From Caproicibacterium argilliputei (GTDB taxonomy: Bacteria; Bacillota; Clostridia; Oscillospirales; Acutalibacteraceae), in assembly GCF_029211325.2 (NCBI RefSeq), contig NZ_CP135996.1:1612001-1676000 (forward strand): a stretch of 64,000 nt of DNA, given 5' to 3'. Shown piece after piece: positions 54,401-63,098 of the stretch. A program made the position numbers and the translations under genes. The notes under the pieces were generated by a model that worked only from the letters and a program-made list of their open reading frames with translations, had not been told where the DNA came from and ran no database searches. How positions within the stretch are numbered: the first letter of the stretch is position 1; every line of letters begins with the position of its first letter.

Positions 54401-54429
54401 TTGACTAATCTGAAAAAATATTCTATAAT
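54401..54429 (+). promoter_or_regulatory. Sigma-A promoter of the EAL gene
   Basis: TTGACT, 17-nt spacer, TATAAT, about 190 bp before the EAL gene. The rest of 54170-54400 is A+T-rich with nothing recognised; I saw no c-di-GMP riboswitch in the long leader. Confidence 0.75.
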
Positions 54430-54621
54430 ACTTCCCATGTAAAGGAAGTTTGCGCAGACGTCTGTAATTCGATAGGAAATTTATATTATTATAAATCTAA
54501 TTTTCAATTTTCTTGTCTTCCGGATAGAATCAGATTTTTCTGTCATACAGCTTCCTTTCCCTGCCTTCGAAAAAAAGGAATTTATACAAAAATCAATGGA
54601 TGGATAAATCGAGGCTTACTT

Positions 54622-56370
54622 ATGGAAAACGAATATGATGCTGCACCGGCTCAATCCCTCTCAGAGTTTGCACCAGCTGAGCTGCCGCACGGTCTTGACG
54701 ATTACCGTGCGTTTTTGGAAAAAAGCCGCCCGTTTTTAGACCACACAGCTGAAAATTACGGTTATATCGTTCTTTATACAGACATCGTGGAATTTCAAAG
54801 CGTAAATTTACTTTACGGCTATGCGGAGGGGGATCGCTTTCTCAGCGCCTTTGCAAATTTTTGGAAAAATTTTCCCGGCGTGTGTTGCTCGCATCGCGTG
54901 TTTGCCGACCACTTTCTCTGTCTGATACAGGTGTCATCTGCCCCGCAGGGGCGCACGGCGTCAACAGAGCAGATGTGCCGCTTGCTAAAAACATTCCTGC
55001 AGGAGCAACTGCCCTTTCACCCAAACTGCCGCGTGCATGCTGCCTGTGGACTCTGCAGCGTCAGCGGCGCAGGTCTCATTGCTGCAATCAGCCGTGCCAA
55101 TACGGCAAGAAAATATCTGAAATCACACAGCAAAACCACAGTTGTCTGGTTTGACGCTGCTTTCAAGCAGGAAATCATCCTAAAAAAAGACGCGGCATCC
55201 CTTGCACAGGCTGCCTTGCGTGAAAAGCGATATTGCTTCTACCTACAGCCCAAGGTAAACCTGCAGTCGGGCAGAATCGTCGGCGCTGAGGCACTGGCGC
55301 GGGGCATCCGTACTGACGGTTCCCTGCTTTACCCGGATAGCTTTGTCCCGTTTCTGGAGCATAATGGTTCCATTATTGAAATGGATTTTCTCATTTTCGA
55401 AAAAGTATGCATCTATTTATCGCATCGCTTAAAAATGCAACTTCCGACTGTAACGATCTCCGTCAACCTTTCCCGCCTGCACACCCAGCGCAGCGGTACT
55501 GCCAAAGCGCTGCACACCATTGCTGAAACCTATGGAATTCCGCCGGAACTACTGGAGTTTGAGCTTACCGAAACGCTGTTTTTAGATGAATTCAAGCAGG
55601 CAAAGCGTTTGATTGATGAACTGCGCAGCTATGGTTACAAAGTTTCCATTGATGACTTTGGCTCTGGCTATGCGGGTTTGAACCTTTGGCAGGAACTGGA
55701 CTTCGATATTTTAAAGTTAGACAAGCGGTTTCTTTCACACGACCCATTTGTTAAGCCACGAAACGATGCACTGCTTCCCAATCTGATTCGCACTGCGAAC
55801 CAGCTGCAGATGGAGGTGCTCTGCGAGGGAGCAGAAACGAAAGAGGAATGTGAATACCTTAAAAAAATGGGCTGCCACATTGTGCAGGGATATTACTTTT
55901 CAAAGCCGTTGCCTTGCTGTGCATTTGACCGACTGCTGGAACAAAGTGACGGTACGTTCCCAGTAGAAACCAGCTCCGCTCCCACTGCCGGTATTCCGCA
56001 CGACTCCCTGCTGACGGACATACTGTTCCGGGTTGTGCCGGGTGCCCTCGCCGGGTTTGACACGCAAAGCGGTCGTCTGCTTTTTGCCTCTGACAGTCTG
56101 CAGGAGCTGACTGGTCTGCCGTCTGATGCCCTGTTTTCCATCTCCGGTTGGGAAGCCTGGATGCAGCAATTCGGAGAGCCAAATGACTTCCCCGTATTTC
56201 TGACCGCACAGCAGGATTACCAGTCCTGTGGAAATGTTCACTTTCTATTTCATCTGCGGTGTGCAGACGGCAGTACGCACTTCTTAGAGGTTTATGCCGG
56301 CACCGCCTCTCATCCGGAATGGGGTCGCTATACCCTCTTCTTCTTTTTAAACCGAGATGGTTTTTTGTAA
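54622..56370 (+). CDS. EAL-domain c-di-GMP phosphodiesterase with degenerate GGDEF and C-terminal PAS
   Basis: A 582-residue cytosolic protein. Residues ~45-190 have a GGDEF fold ('LYTDIVEFQSVNLLYGYAEGD'), but the active-site loop reads VFADHF (94-98 region) instead of GGDEF, so no cyclase activity is expected. Residues ~200-435 are an EAL domain with the metal and catalytic residues present: GAEALAR (221-227), NLSR, ELTET (Glu ~325), IDDFGSGY (353-360), the Lys in 'ILKLDKRF', and Glu in CEGAET. Residues ~465-582 resemble a PAS domain, an unusual C-terminal place for a sensor. GAGG precedes the ATG. It is predicted to lower c-di-GMP. Confidence 0.88.
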   Translation: MENEYDAAPAQSLSEFAPAELPHGLDDYRAFLEKSRPFLDHTAENYGYIVLYTDIVEFQSVNLLYGYAEGDRFLSAFANFWKNFPGVCCSHRVFADHFLCLIQVSSAPQGRTASTEQMCRLLKTFLQEQLPFHPNCRVHAACGLCSVSGAGLIAAISRANTARKYLKSHSKTTVVWFDAAFKQEIILKKDAASLAQAALREKRYCFYLQPKVNLQSGRIVGAEALARGIRTDGSLLYPDSFVPFLEHNGSIIEMDFLIFEKVCIYLSHRLKMQLPTVTISVNLSRLHTQRSGTAKALHTIAETYGIPPELLEFELTETLFLDEFKQAKRLIDELRSYGYKVSIDDFGSGYAGLNLWQELDFDILKLDKRFLSHDPFVKPRNDALLPNLIRTANQLQMEVLCEGAETKEECEYLKKMGCHIVQGYYFSKPLPCCAFDRLLEQSDGTFPVETSSAPTAGIPHDSLLTDILFRVVPGALAGFDTQSGRLLFASDSLQELTGLPSDALFSISGWEAWMQQFGEPNDFPVFLTAQQDYQSCGNVHFLFHLRCADGSTHFLEVYAGTASHPEWGRYTLFFFLNRDGFL

Positions 56371-56398
56371 AATCACCCGCCAAAAACAGACCTTTTTC

Positions 56399-56426
56399 TT
56401 GACCTTTGCCCCCTTTATGTTACAAT
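56399..56426 (+). promoter_or_regulatory. Promoter of the nucleoid-associated protein gene
   Basis: TTGACC, 16-nt spacer, TACAAT, 25 bp before the ATG. Confidence 0.65.
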
Positions 56427-56450
56427 ACAACAGAGAAAGGGGACAAAACC

Positions 56451-57437
56451 ATGGTTTCAATTACCCAAGCTGTCCTGCATATTTTGGACACAAACATTGA
56501 CTTTCCGGTACTTTCGGACACGCTGCTAACACTGGATCCGGAAACGGAGGCCTTTTTGAGCAGCCATATCGAACACCTCTATGCCAGTGACGACTGTAAG
56601 CTGTGCCATTTTATACCCGGCAGCAAATTTCAAACTGCCGCAGCCCACTGTGAAGAACAGTTTCTTGCCTTTTCGCGGGAAACCGCCGGCACCATTTTTA
56701 CCGTTTTAAAACAGAATCCGGATATTCCTGCTGGGGATCTGCTCTTTGCCTGCGCAGAAATTGAAGAGGAGCCTTATTTGGTGCTGCTAAAGCTGAATTA
56801 TCGGGACAGTTATATCCACGCCTGCAGCTGTCCGGATGGAAACGAACACAGCAACGCCATTCTGCGACAGCGCATTACCCTGCCGCAGCCAAAAGCTAAA
56901 CCGGACGAAGGCGCGCTGATTGCCCTGAAGCAGGATGAAGTCCGTCTGCTGGAAAAGCGATATGAGATTGACGGCAAAAAACGCTGCTATTTATCGGAAC
57001 AGATTCTGGAGTGCAGCTTCGGCATCTCTGAAAAGCAAAAATTGGACGCTGTGCAAAAAGCAGTGGAAACCGTAAATGAAAAGTTCTATGAAAACAAACA
57101 GGAAATCAAAGCGCACGTGGCCGCCGTTCTGTGTGAGCAGGCGGAAAATGACGATGCGGCAACCTTAGAGAATTTATGTGACTCCATTTATGAAGACCCC
57201 CCTGCAGAAGTGAAAGAAGAATTTTCCCGTGCTGTTGCGCAGAAGAATCTGCAGATGTCAGACACGGTTCATGTTTCTCCCACTGCCGCAAACCGCATGA
57301 AAAAGCAGTCTTTTAAGGCGGAAAACGGTATTGAAATTAAAATACCGCTTGAAGTTTACCACAGTGGTGATGGCGTGCAGTTCATTCACAATCCGGACGG
57401 AACCGTTTCCCTGTTAATTCAGGGTATCCGCCTTTAA
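56451..57437 (+). CDS. 37-kDa nucleoid-associated protein (NdpA/YejK family)
   Basis: A 328-residue protein of the nucleoid-associated family, DNA-bound in E. coli. The start is ATG 56451 (MVSITQAVLHILD) after AAAGGGGA; the frame extends upstream without a site. Family marks: N-terminal 'ITQAVLHILDTN', 'LVLLKLNYRDSYIH', 'ISEKQKLDAVQKAVETVNEKF', and the closing 'FKAENGIEIKIPLEVYHSGD' with 'NPDGTVSLLIQGI'. The function in Gram-positives is poorly known; it can sit near defence or stress genes. Here it stands alone between the EAL gene and convergent rrf2. Confidence 0.85.
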   Translation: MVSITQAVLHILDTNIDFPVLSDTLLTLDPETEAFLSSHIEHLYASDDCKLCHFIPGSKFQTAAAHCEEQFLAFSRETAGTIFTVLKQNPDIPAGDLLFACAEIEEEPYLVLLKLNYRDSYIHACSCPDGNEHSNAILRQRITLPQPKAKPDEGALIALKQDEVRLLEKRYEIDGKKRCYLSEQILECSFGISEKQKLDAVQKAVETVNEKFYENKQEIKAHVAAVLCEQAENDDAATLENLCDSIYEDPPAEVKEEFSRAVAQKNLQMSDTVHVSPTAANRMKKQSFKAENGIEIKIPLEVYHSGDGVQFIHNPDGTVSLLIQGIRL

Positions 57438-57442
57438 GCGCC

Positions 57443-57484
57443 AAAAAAACTCTGCCCTTTCCGAAAGGAAGGCAGAGTTTTTTT
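57443..57484. terminator. Bidirectional terminator
   Basis: ACTCTGCC.TTTCC pairs with GGAA.GGCAGAGT, with A and T runs on the two sides; it serves the nucleoid-protein gene and the convergent rrf2. Confidence 0.88.
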
Positions 57485-57498
57485 GTGAAAACCTGCTT

Positions 57499-57903
57499 TC
57501 AGTCGCAGGCATCCGTTTCGGCAAATGTATAGGAACGAAGCTTGTCCCGCACCATAACAGTCACTTCGTCATAGATCTCATGAAACCGGCAGCTTGTGGT
57601 GCAGCTATGGTTACAGTTGTATGTTTCCTGCTGACAGCGGCTGAACATATACGGACCTTCCACCGCCTCAATGACCTGCAGCAGCGTAATTTTTTCTGGT
57701 GGACGTGCCAGCATATAACCGCCGTGCGCGCCCTTAAAAGAAGTGACCAAACCGGCATTGACCAGCTTGTGCAGAATTTTCAGAGTAAAACGCTGTGTCA
57801 CCAGCGTTTTTTCCGCAATGGTGCGGGCGTCCGTTTTCCCTTCTGCACGGGTCAGAAGTTCCACGATACGCACGGCATAATCTGTTTCCAGTGTAATGAC
57901 CAT
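57499..57903 (-). CDS. Rrf2-family transcriptional regulator
   Basis: A 134-residue winged-helix regulator. 'TLETDYAVRIVELLTRAEG' and 'ARTIAEKTLVTQRFTLKILHKLVNAGLV' form the HTH (residues 3-55), and 'GAHGGYMLARPPEKITLLQVIEAVEGP' is the wing. Four Cys lie in 'SRCQQETYNCNHSCTTSCRF' near 88-105, enough for an Fe-S cluster as in IscR/NsrR. It starts 11 bp after the rpoD stop, so it is co-transcribed with the housekeeping sigma factor, an uncommon neighbour for an Fe-S sensor. Its targets are unknown. Confidence 0.9.
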   Translation of the reverse strand: MVITLETDYAVRIVELLTRAEGKTDARTIAEKTLVTQRFTLKILHKLVNAGLVTSFKGAHGGYMLARPPEKITLLQVIEAVEGPYMFSRCQQETYNCNHSCTTSCRFHEIYDEVTVMVRDKLRSYTFAETDACD

Positions 57904-57914
57904 GAAAGCGCCCC

Positions 57915-59021
57915 TTAGTCTAAGAAATCCTTTAGTTTTTTGCTGCGGCTGGGATGACGCAGCTTGCGCAGAGCCTTTGCTTCAATCTGGCGGATTCGCT
58001 CACGGGTGACATTAAACTCTTTTCCCACTTCCTCCAGCGTACGGGAGCGGCCGTCCTCCAAGCCAAAGCGAAGGCGCAGCACCTTTTCTTCGCGCGGCGT
58101 CAGGGTATCCAGCACTTCGTTCAGCTGCTCTTTTAGCAGTGTGTGCGATGCCGCATCCTGCGGAGCCGGCGCGTCATCATCCGGAATGAAGTCACCCAGA
58201 TGGCTGTCTTCCTCCTCGCCGATAGGTGTTTCCAAAGAAACCGGTTCCTGCGCCACTCGCAGAATTTCGCGCACTTTATCGACCGGCATACCCAACTCAT
58301 CGCTGATTTCGTCAGCGGAAGGCTCATGACCGTTGGTATGCAGCAGCTGGCTCGATACTTTTTTTACCTTATTGATTGTTTCCACCATGTGCACGGGGAT
58401 GCGGATAGTACGAGCCTGATCCGCAATGGCGCGCGTAATGGCCTGACGAATCCACCAGGTTGCATACGTAGAGAATTTAAATCCTTTGGTATAATCAAAC
58501 TTTTCGACCGCTTTGATTAAGCCGAGATTTCCCTCCTGAATCAAGTCCAAAAACTGCATACCGCGGCCCAAATACCGCTTGGCAATGCTGACCACCAGAC
58601 GCAGGTTTGCCTCTGCCAAACGCTTTTTCGCGGCTTCATCGCCGTCTTTAATCCGCACAGCCAGATCAATTTCCTCTTCCGGCGTCAGCAGCGGAACACG
58701 ACCGATTTCTTTCAGATAGACTTTCACCGGATCATCAATGGCGATTCCCTCGGTGTTTACGGCAACGTCCAGACCCTCGTCGGCATTCTCTTTTGGGGGC
58801 GTCAGCTGCAGGTCGTTGAGCGTGTCTTCACCAAGATCCTCCACAATCTCAATGCCCAAACCCTCAAGCATATCATAAAACTTTTCAATCTGCTCCGGTT
58901 CAAAGTCCATCTCTCCGATTGCATCCAGAATGTCCTTGGTAGAAAGAGAGCCCTTCGTCTTTCCCTGTTCAATCAAATCCCGCAAAACTGTTTTCTTATC
59001 TGGTGTAGCAGTTGCTGCCAT
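57915..59021 (-). CDS. rpoD: RNA polymerase primary sigma factor
   Basis: A 368-residue sigma-70 (SigA). An N-terminal region 1.1-like segment (residues 1-80, '[20 protein letters not shown]') is followed by region 1.2 '[26 protein letters not shown]', 2.1-2.4 '[39 protein letters not shown]' in pieces, 3.0 and 4.2 '[30 protein letters not shown]'. It recognises TTGACA/TATAAT promoters like those seen across the window. It is 12 bp after dnaG in the classic macromolecular synthesis operon. Confidence 0.97.
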   Translation of the reverse strand: MAATATPDKKTVLRDLIEQGKTKGSLSTKDILDAIGEMDFEPEQIEKFYDMLEGLGIEIVEDLGEDTLNDLQLTPPKENADEGLDVAVNTEGIAIDDPVKVYLKEIGRVPLLTPEEEIDLAVRIKDGDEAAKKRLAEANLRLVVSIAKRYLGRGMQFLDLIQEGNLGLIKAVEKFDYTKGFKFSTYATWWIRQAITRAIADQARTIRIPVHMVETINKVKKVSSQLLHTNGHEPSADEISDELGMPVDKVREILRVAQEPVSLETPIGEEEDSHLGDFIPDDDAPAPQDAASHTLLKEQLNEVLDTLTPREEKVLRLRFGLEDGRSRTLEEVGKEFNVTRERIRQIEAKALRKLRHPSRSKKLKDFLD

Positions 59022-59033
59022 CTGAAAACCCCC

Positions 59034-60791
59034 TTATTTTTTCTCCGCGCGCAGCTGTTCGAAGTAACGCTGAATTTCCTCATCGCTGCTGTTCTGTGCG
59101 CTGTTCTTATCATTTTCCTTCAGGAGCACGCAGATATAGGAATCCACTTCCTGCGTGCCTGCGTGCATTCCTGCGTGCCGGGCGCAGTACCCGGCCACAA
59201 GCCCCATCTCGCTTTGAGAAAGGCTGTCTGCCAAATCTGTAAGGCTAACAACCTTGCCATCTTTCATTTTACCCATGATTATGCAATATACACGGCGGTT
59301 GAAGGCCGTTATGAACTTTTCCGGCAGTAATTTTGCAACGATATACGCGGAAGTTTCAGGATAATCAATCATAACCCCCAAAATTGCCTCTTCAGCACGG
59401 GCTGCGCGCAAATTCTGCTTTTTTTCCGGGTTGACTTTATCCTGTGCACCGGCTGTCTGCCGGCGAAAGGTACGGAAGTCTTTCTGCCGACGCGTCCGTT
59501 GCTTTTTTTCAAGGAGCCGCCGCACCTGCTGCAAAACAGCTGTGCGCTGTACGCCCGCCTCTTCGGCAAGCTTTCCGGCATAAACCTCCCGCTCCAGTTC
59601 ACTGTCCAATGCTGCCAGCACGCCACAGGCTTCATTCAGATAGCGCACCTTGCCCTCTGGTGTCTGAACATGAATTTCCTGCTTGAGTTTCGTCAGCCGA
59701 TACTCCACATCGTTGCCGCAGCTGTCCAGAAGCTGTTGAAAGCGGGCATGTCCGCTTTCACCGTGTGAACGGATAAATTCATCAGGATCCTTTCCGTCTG
59801 GTACCACCAGAATCCGAACAGTCAGTCCCGCTTCCCGCAGCAGTGGAATGCTGCGAGAAGCGGCTTTCTGCCCCGCCGCGTCCGCATCATAGGAAGCCAC
59901 TACTTCCTTTGTATAATGCGCGATCAGCCGCGCCTGCTCCGGCGTCAGGGCTGTTCCAAGCCCCGCGACCGCATTCGGAAAGCCCGCCTGATGCAAGGCA
60001 ATTACATCCATATACCCTTCGCACAGAATCAAGTACGGCTGAGCGTGCTCCTTTGCAAAGTTCAGAGCAAACAGGCTGCGGCCCTTACTGAACACCGGCG
60101 TGTCACTGGTGTTCAGATATTTTGGCTCCCCCTGCCCCAGGATACGTCCGCCAAACGCAATCACATTTCCGCGCAGGTCAATAATCGGAAACATCACACG
60201 CTCATGAAAGCGGTCAATCGCACGGCCGCTGCGGCTGGCAAACGCCACGTTTCCCTGAATCATCTCCTGCTCAGAAAATCCTTTCTTCCGCAAATAGTCA
60301 ACCAACGAAAAGCGGTCCGGCGGTGCATAGCCCAAACCAAAGCGGCTGATAGTTTTCGGTGAAAGGCCGCGCCGGGCAAAGTATTCCATGCCTGCGCTTC
60401 CCTGGGGTGAAAGCAAAATCCCGTGGTAGTAGCGTGCTGTCTCTCGGTTCATCTCATACAGCCGCATTCGCAGTTTGGCAAGGCCGCGGTCCGCGTCACT
60501 CTCCGGCACAGTAATCCCGGCACGTTGCGCTAACGAACGCACAGACTCCAAGTAATCCAGATTTTCAATTTTCTCCACAAACGTAATGACATCTCCGCCT
60601 GCACCGCAGCCAAAGCAATAAAAAGAACCATTGTCCGGATAAACGGTAAAGGAAGGCGTTTTTTCGCTGTGAAACGGGCACAGCCCCACGAAAGTACGCC
60701 CGCGCCGCTTTAAACCGACGTAACTGGAAACGACGTCTTCAATGCTGCTGCGAGCCTTTAATTCCTCGATAAACTCCTGCGGAAGCGGCAA
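59034..60791 (-). CDS. dnaG: DNA primase
   Basis: A 585-residue primase. The CHC2 zinc finger is 'GLCPFHSEKTPSF' with 'FYCFGCGAGGD' (residues 36-67). The TOPRIM core has 'LILCEGYMDVIALHQAGF' (near 255-272) and 'VASYDADAAGQKAA' (near 300). The C-terminal helicase-binding part is shorter and more diverged. It makes RNA primers for replication. It is between dgt and rpoD, with a 50-bp gap to dgt. Confidence 0.96.
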   Translation of the reverse strand: MPLPQEFIEELKARSSIEDVVSSYVGLKRRGRTFVGLCPFHSEKTPSFTVYPDNGSFYCFGCGAGGDVITFVEKIENLDYLESVRSLAQRAGITVPESDADRGLAKLRMRLYEMNRETARYYHGILLSPQGSAGMEYFARRGLSPKTISRFGLGYAPPDRFSLVDYLRKKGFSEQEMIQGNVAFASRSGRAIDRFHERVMFPIIDLRGNVIAFGGRILGQGEPKYLNTSDTPVFSKGRSLFALNFAKEHAQPYLILCEGYMDVIALHQAGFPNAVAGLGTALTPEQARLIAHYTKEVVASYDADAAGQKAASRSIPLLREAGLTVRILVVPDGKDPDEFIRSHGESGHARFQQLLDSCGNDVEYRLTKLKQEIHVQTPEGKVRYLNEACGVLAALDSELEREVYAGKLAEEAGVQRTAVLQQVRRLLEKKQRTRRQKDFRTFRRQTAGAQDKVNPEKKQNLRAARAEEAILGVMIDYPETSAYIVAKLLPEKFITAFNRRVYCIIMGKMKDGKVVSLTDLADSLSQSEMGLVAGYCARHAGMHAGTQEVDSYICVLLKENDKNSAQNSSDEEIQRYFEQLRAEKK

Positions 60792-60841
60792 AACCCTGTT
60801 TCCCCCTTTTCAGCGGCTGCTTTTGCGGCAACGCGGCCGGT

Positions 60842-61864
60842 TCACCGGTGCTGCCAAGCGTGCGGCACGTATACACGTTCAAACAGTTCCACGGCATACG
60901 GGTCTGTCATGCCCGCAATATAATCGACCGCAGCGCGACGCACACCGTCTTCTTTCGCAATTCTGCGCATATCCTCCGGCAAATGCTCCGAAACCTGCGC
61001 GTATTCATACAGTTTTTCGATGACCAACGGAATTTTTTTCTCTTCCGACTTGGCATGGGGATTGACATAAACCGATGCATACATAAAAGCGTGCAAATCA
61101 TCAAACGCCTTTTGAATTTCCGGCTCCATGCGCATCACGCCATCTGTGCTGCACCGGACAACCGAACGCACCAGACGGTCAATCCGCTCTCGCTTGGAGT
61201 GGCCAAGCACAGCTGTCACGCTTTCCGGCAGCTGGTCTTCTCGCAGAATCCCCGCACGTTCCGAGTCTTCGATGTCATGATTTATGTATGCAATGCGGTC
61301 TGCTACGCGAACAATGCGGCCTTCCGGTGTTTTTGCCTGCGCACCGCAAGTGTGGCACAAAATGCCGTCGCGCACTTCCGCCGTCAAGTTCAAGCCATGC
61401 CCGTTTTTTTCCAATCGCTCCACAATCCGTACGCTCTGCTCATAATGGCGGAAGCCGCTGCTGCCATCCTCCATCGGAGAAACGCTGCAGATCTCATTGA
61501 GCGCGTGCTCACCGGCATGACCGAACGGCGTGTGCCCCAAATCATGCGCAAGGGAGATGGCTTCGGTCAAGTCTTCGTTCAGCCGCAGGCAGCGGGCAAT
61601 GGTGCGGGCAATCTGTGCAACCTCCAGCGTATGTGTCAACCGTGTGCGGTAGTGGTCGCCCTCTGGCGAAAGGAACACCTGCGTCTTATGCTTTAAGCGG
61701 CGAAAGGACTTACAGTGAATAATGCGGTCGCGGTCGCGTTGAAACGCTGTTCGCAGGTCGTCCTCCTCTTCCGGATACTGGCGGCCGGCCGTTCTGCAGG
61801 CAAGCGTTGCCAAGGGCGAAAGGATTGTCTGCTCGATTTTTTCTGTCTGTTCCCGAATATTCAA
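60842..61864 (-). CDS. dgt: dGTPase-like HD-domain phosphohydrolase
   Basis: A 340-residue deoxynucleoside triphosphate triphosphohydrolase. The TTG at 61864 (LNIREQTEKIEQ) has AAGGAGATACC directly before it; the frame from 61921 lacks a site. 'RDRDRIIHCKSFRRLKHKTQVFLSPEGDHYRTRLTHTLEV' in pieces and the HD motif 'SLAHDLGHTPFGHAGE' (near 110-125) bind the metal; 'DRIAYINHDIEDS' is the later Asp block. Removes excess dNTPs. It leads the dgt-dnaG-rpoD-rrf2 run. Confidence 0.93.
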   Translation of the reverse strand: MNIREQTEKIEQTILSPLATLACRTAGRQYPEEEDDLRTAFQRDRDRIIHCKSFRRLKHKTQVFLSPEGDHYRTRLTHTLEVAQIARTIARCLRLNEDLTEAISLAHDLGHTPFGHAGEHALNEICSVSPMEDGSSGFRHYEQSVRIVERLEKNGHGLNLTAEVRDGILCHTCGAQAKTPEGRIVRVADRIAYINHDIEDSERAGILREDQLPESVTAVLGHSKRERIDRLVRSVVRCSTDGVMRMEPEIQKAFDDLHAFMYASVYVNPHAKSEEKKIPLVIEKLYEYAQVSEHLPEDMRRIAKEDGVRRAAVDYIAGMTDPYAVELFERVYVPHAWQHR

Positions 61865-62015
61865 AGGTATCTCCTTTCTGAAAGCCGCCCTCTGCGGTTT
61901 CCCAGCTGCATAGAAAAACATTTCTTACTTATATGTTATACGCAAAAAAAGCGGTTTCCCCTGCAAACCCGGCGAAAGAATGTGAATATTCAAAAATTGT
62001 TCACAGTTTTGTTTC

Positions 62016-62645
62016 CTAAAAAGGCACCTCCAGCGGAAAAAAATCCTCTCCATACTGTTGCACTTGCACGCTGCCTGCAGTGGCATTGGCAAGCGCCGTT
62101 TCCAAGGCCAGCAGCTTTTCGGCTTCCATGTGGAACTGCAGGGTTACGGAATCGGTGAACCGAGTATCATCCACCACAGCTCCGGCTTCTGCCACAAGCG
62201 CCGCTGCCCTGCCGTACTGGCTGTATGTGCACGCCGCCTGCAGCAGCAGGCACGGCTTCATACGCAGAATTTTCGCGCGCTGCAGTGCAATCGACGCGCC
62301 GTGCGAGTATGCCCGCACCAATCCGCCGGTTCCCAGCAGGACACCACCGAAGTAACGGGTCACCACCACCGCAGCGTCGGTCACATTGTTTTTTAAAAGG
62401 ACATTCAGCACTGGAACGCCCGCAGTCCCCTGCGGTTCGCCGTCATCCGAGCAGTGCTGCTCACCTGTACGCAGAACATAAGCGGAAACGTTGTGCTTTG
62501 CGTCCCAATACTGTTTTTTTACCTGTGTGGCAAAGGCTTCTGCCTCTTCCCGTGTGTGAACCGGCGCCGCCGTACCGAGAAAGCGGGACTTTTTCTCGAC
62601 AAATGCGTCTGTGCCTGTCTCTTTCAGCGTCAGGTATTCCTTCAT
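62016..62645 (-). CDS. yigZ: YigZ/IMPACT-family protein
   Basis: A 209-residue protein of the IMPACT/YigZ family. 'KKSRFLGTAAPVHTREEAEAF', 'AKHNVSAYVL', then 'CSDDGEPQGTAGVPVLNVL' (residues ~58-76) and 'AAVVVTRYFGGVLLGTGGLVRAYS' are the signature blocks. The C-terminal ~75 residues form a ferredoxin-like EF-G-IV-type domain. The start is taken as ATG 62645; ATG at 62654 sits almost on the GGGAGG site. The function is uncertain; the yeast homologue regulates Gcn1 and bacterial members may act on translation. Confidence 0.92.
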   Translation of the reverse strand: MKEYLTLKETGTDAFVEKKSRFLGTAAPVHTREEAEAFATQVKKQYWDAKHNVSAYVLRTGEQHCSDDGEPQGTAGVPVLNVLLKNNVTDAAVVVTRYFGGVLLGTGGLVRAYSHGASIALQRAKILRMKPCLLLQAACTYSQYGRAAALVAEAGAVVDDTRFTDSVTLQFHMEAEKLLALETALANATAGSVQVQQYGEDFFPLEVPF

Positions 62646-62748
62646 TTCTGTCATAACCTCCCGCATAAAGAAAAAGGGCCGCTGCAACGCAAGGCTGTAA
62701 AACCAGTCCTGTTATGCAGCAGTCCTCAGCATTCCAGAGAAAAGCGAA

Positions 62749-62952
62749 TCACTTTGACATGCCGTAACGCTTTTTGAACATATCAACACGGCCGCTGCTG
62801 TCCACCAGCTTCTGCTTGCCGGTAAAGAACGGATGGCATTTGGAGCAGATTTCAACGCGGATGTTCTCTTTCGTGGAACGAGTGTGAATCACATTGCCAC
62901 AGGCACATGTGATGGTTGTATCCTTATACGCAGGATGGATACCTTTTTTCAT
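62749..62952 (-). CDS. rpmE: 50S ribosomal protein L31 (zinc-binding form)
   Basis: A 67-residue ribosomal protein. '[20 protein letters not shown]' opens it, the zinc ligands are CAC..N (Cys 17 and 19) and CSKC (near 37-40), and '[25 protein letters not shown]' closes it. The Cys-containing form indicates that no zinc-independent paralogue replaced it. AGAGGTGA precedes the ATG. It is single, with its own promoter and a structured leader. Confidence 0.97.
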   Translation of the reverse strand: MKKGIHPAYKDTTITCACGNVIHTRSTKENIRVEICSKCHPFFTGKQKLVDSSGRVDMFKKRYGMSK

Positions 62953-63080
62953 GGGTTGTCACCTCTTTCAGCAAAAGCTGCAGCATAACAGCCCGCCTGC
63001 ACAGGCACCCGGAAAGGCGCAGTACGGCGCAAACGGGCTCTAAACATTCGCATTTTAACACAAACGCGGACGAAAAGCAA
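62953..63080 (-). promoter_or_regulatory. rpmE promoter and structured leader
   Basis: Minus-strand TTGCTT, 17-nt spacer, TAAAAT (63052-63080). The ~95-nt leader contains an AGCCCG...CGGGCT helix with internal pairing, in the place where L31 autoregulatory leaders occur in Firmicutes. The assignment to the L31 leader family is inference. Confidence 0.5.
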
Positions 63081-63098
63081 GTTTTTTATAGAATTCAA

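Noticed and set aside
54430..54621. c-di-GMP riboswitch in the EAL gene leader
   Set aside because: The leader is A+T-rich and lacks the GEMM conserved core.
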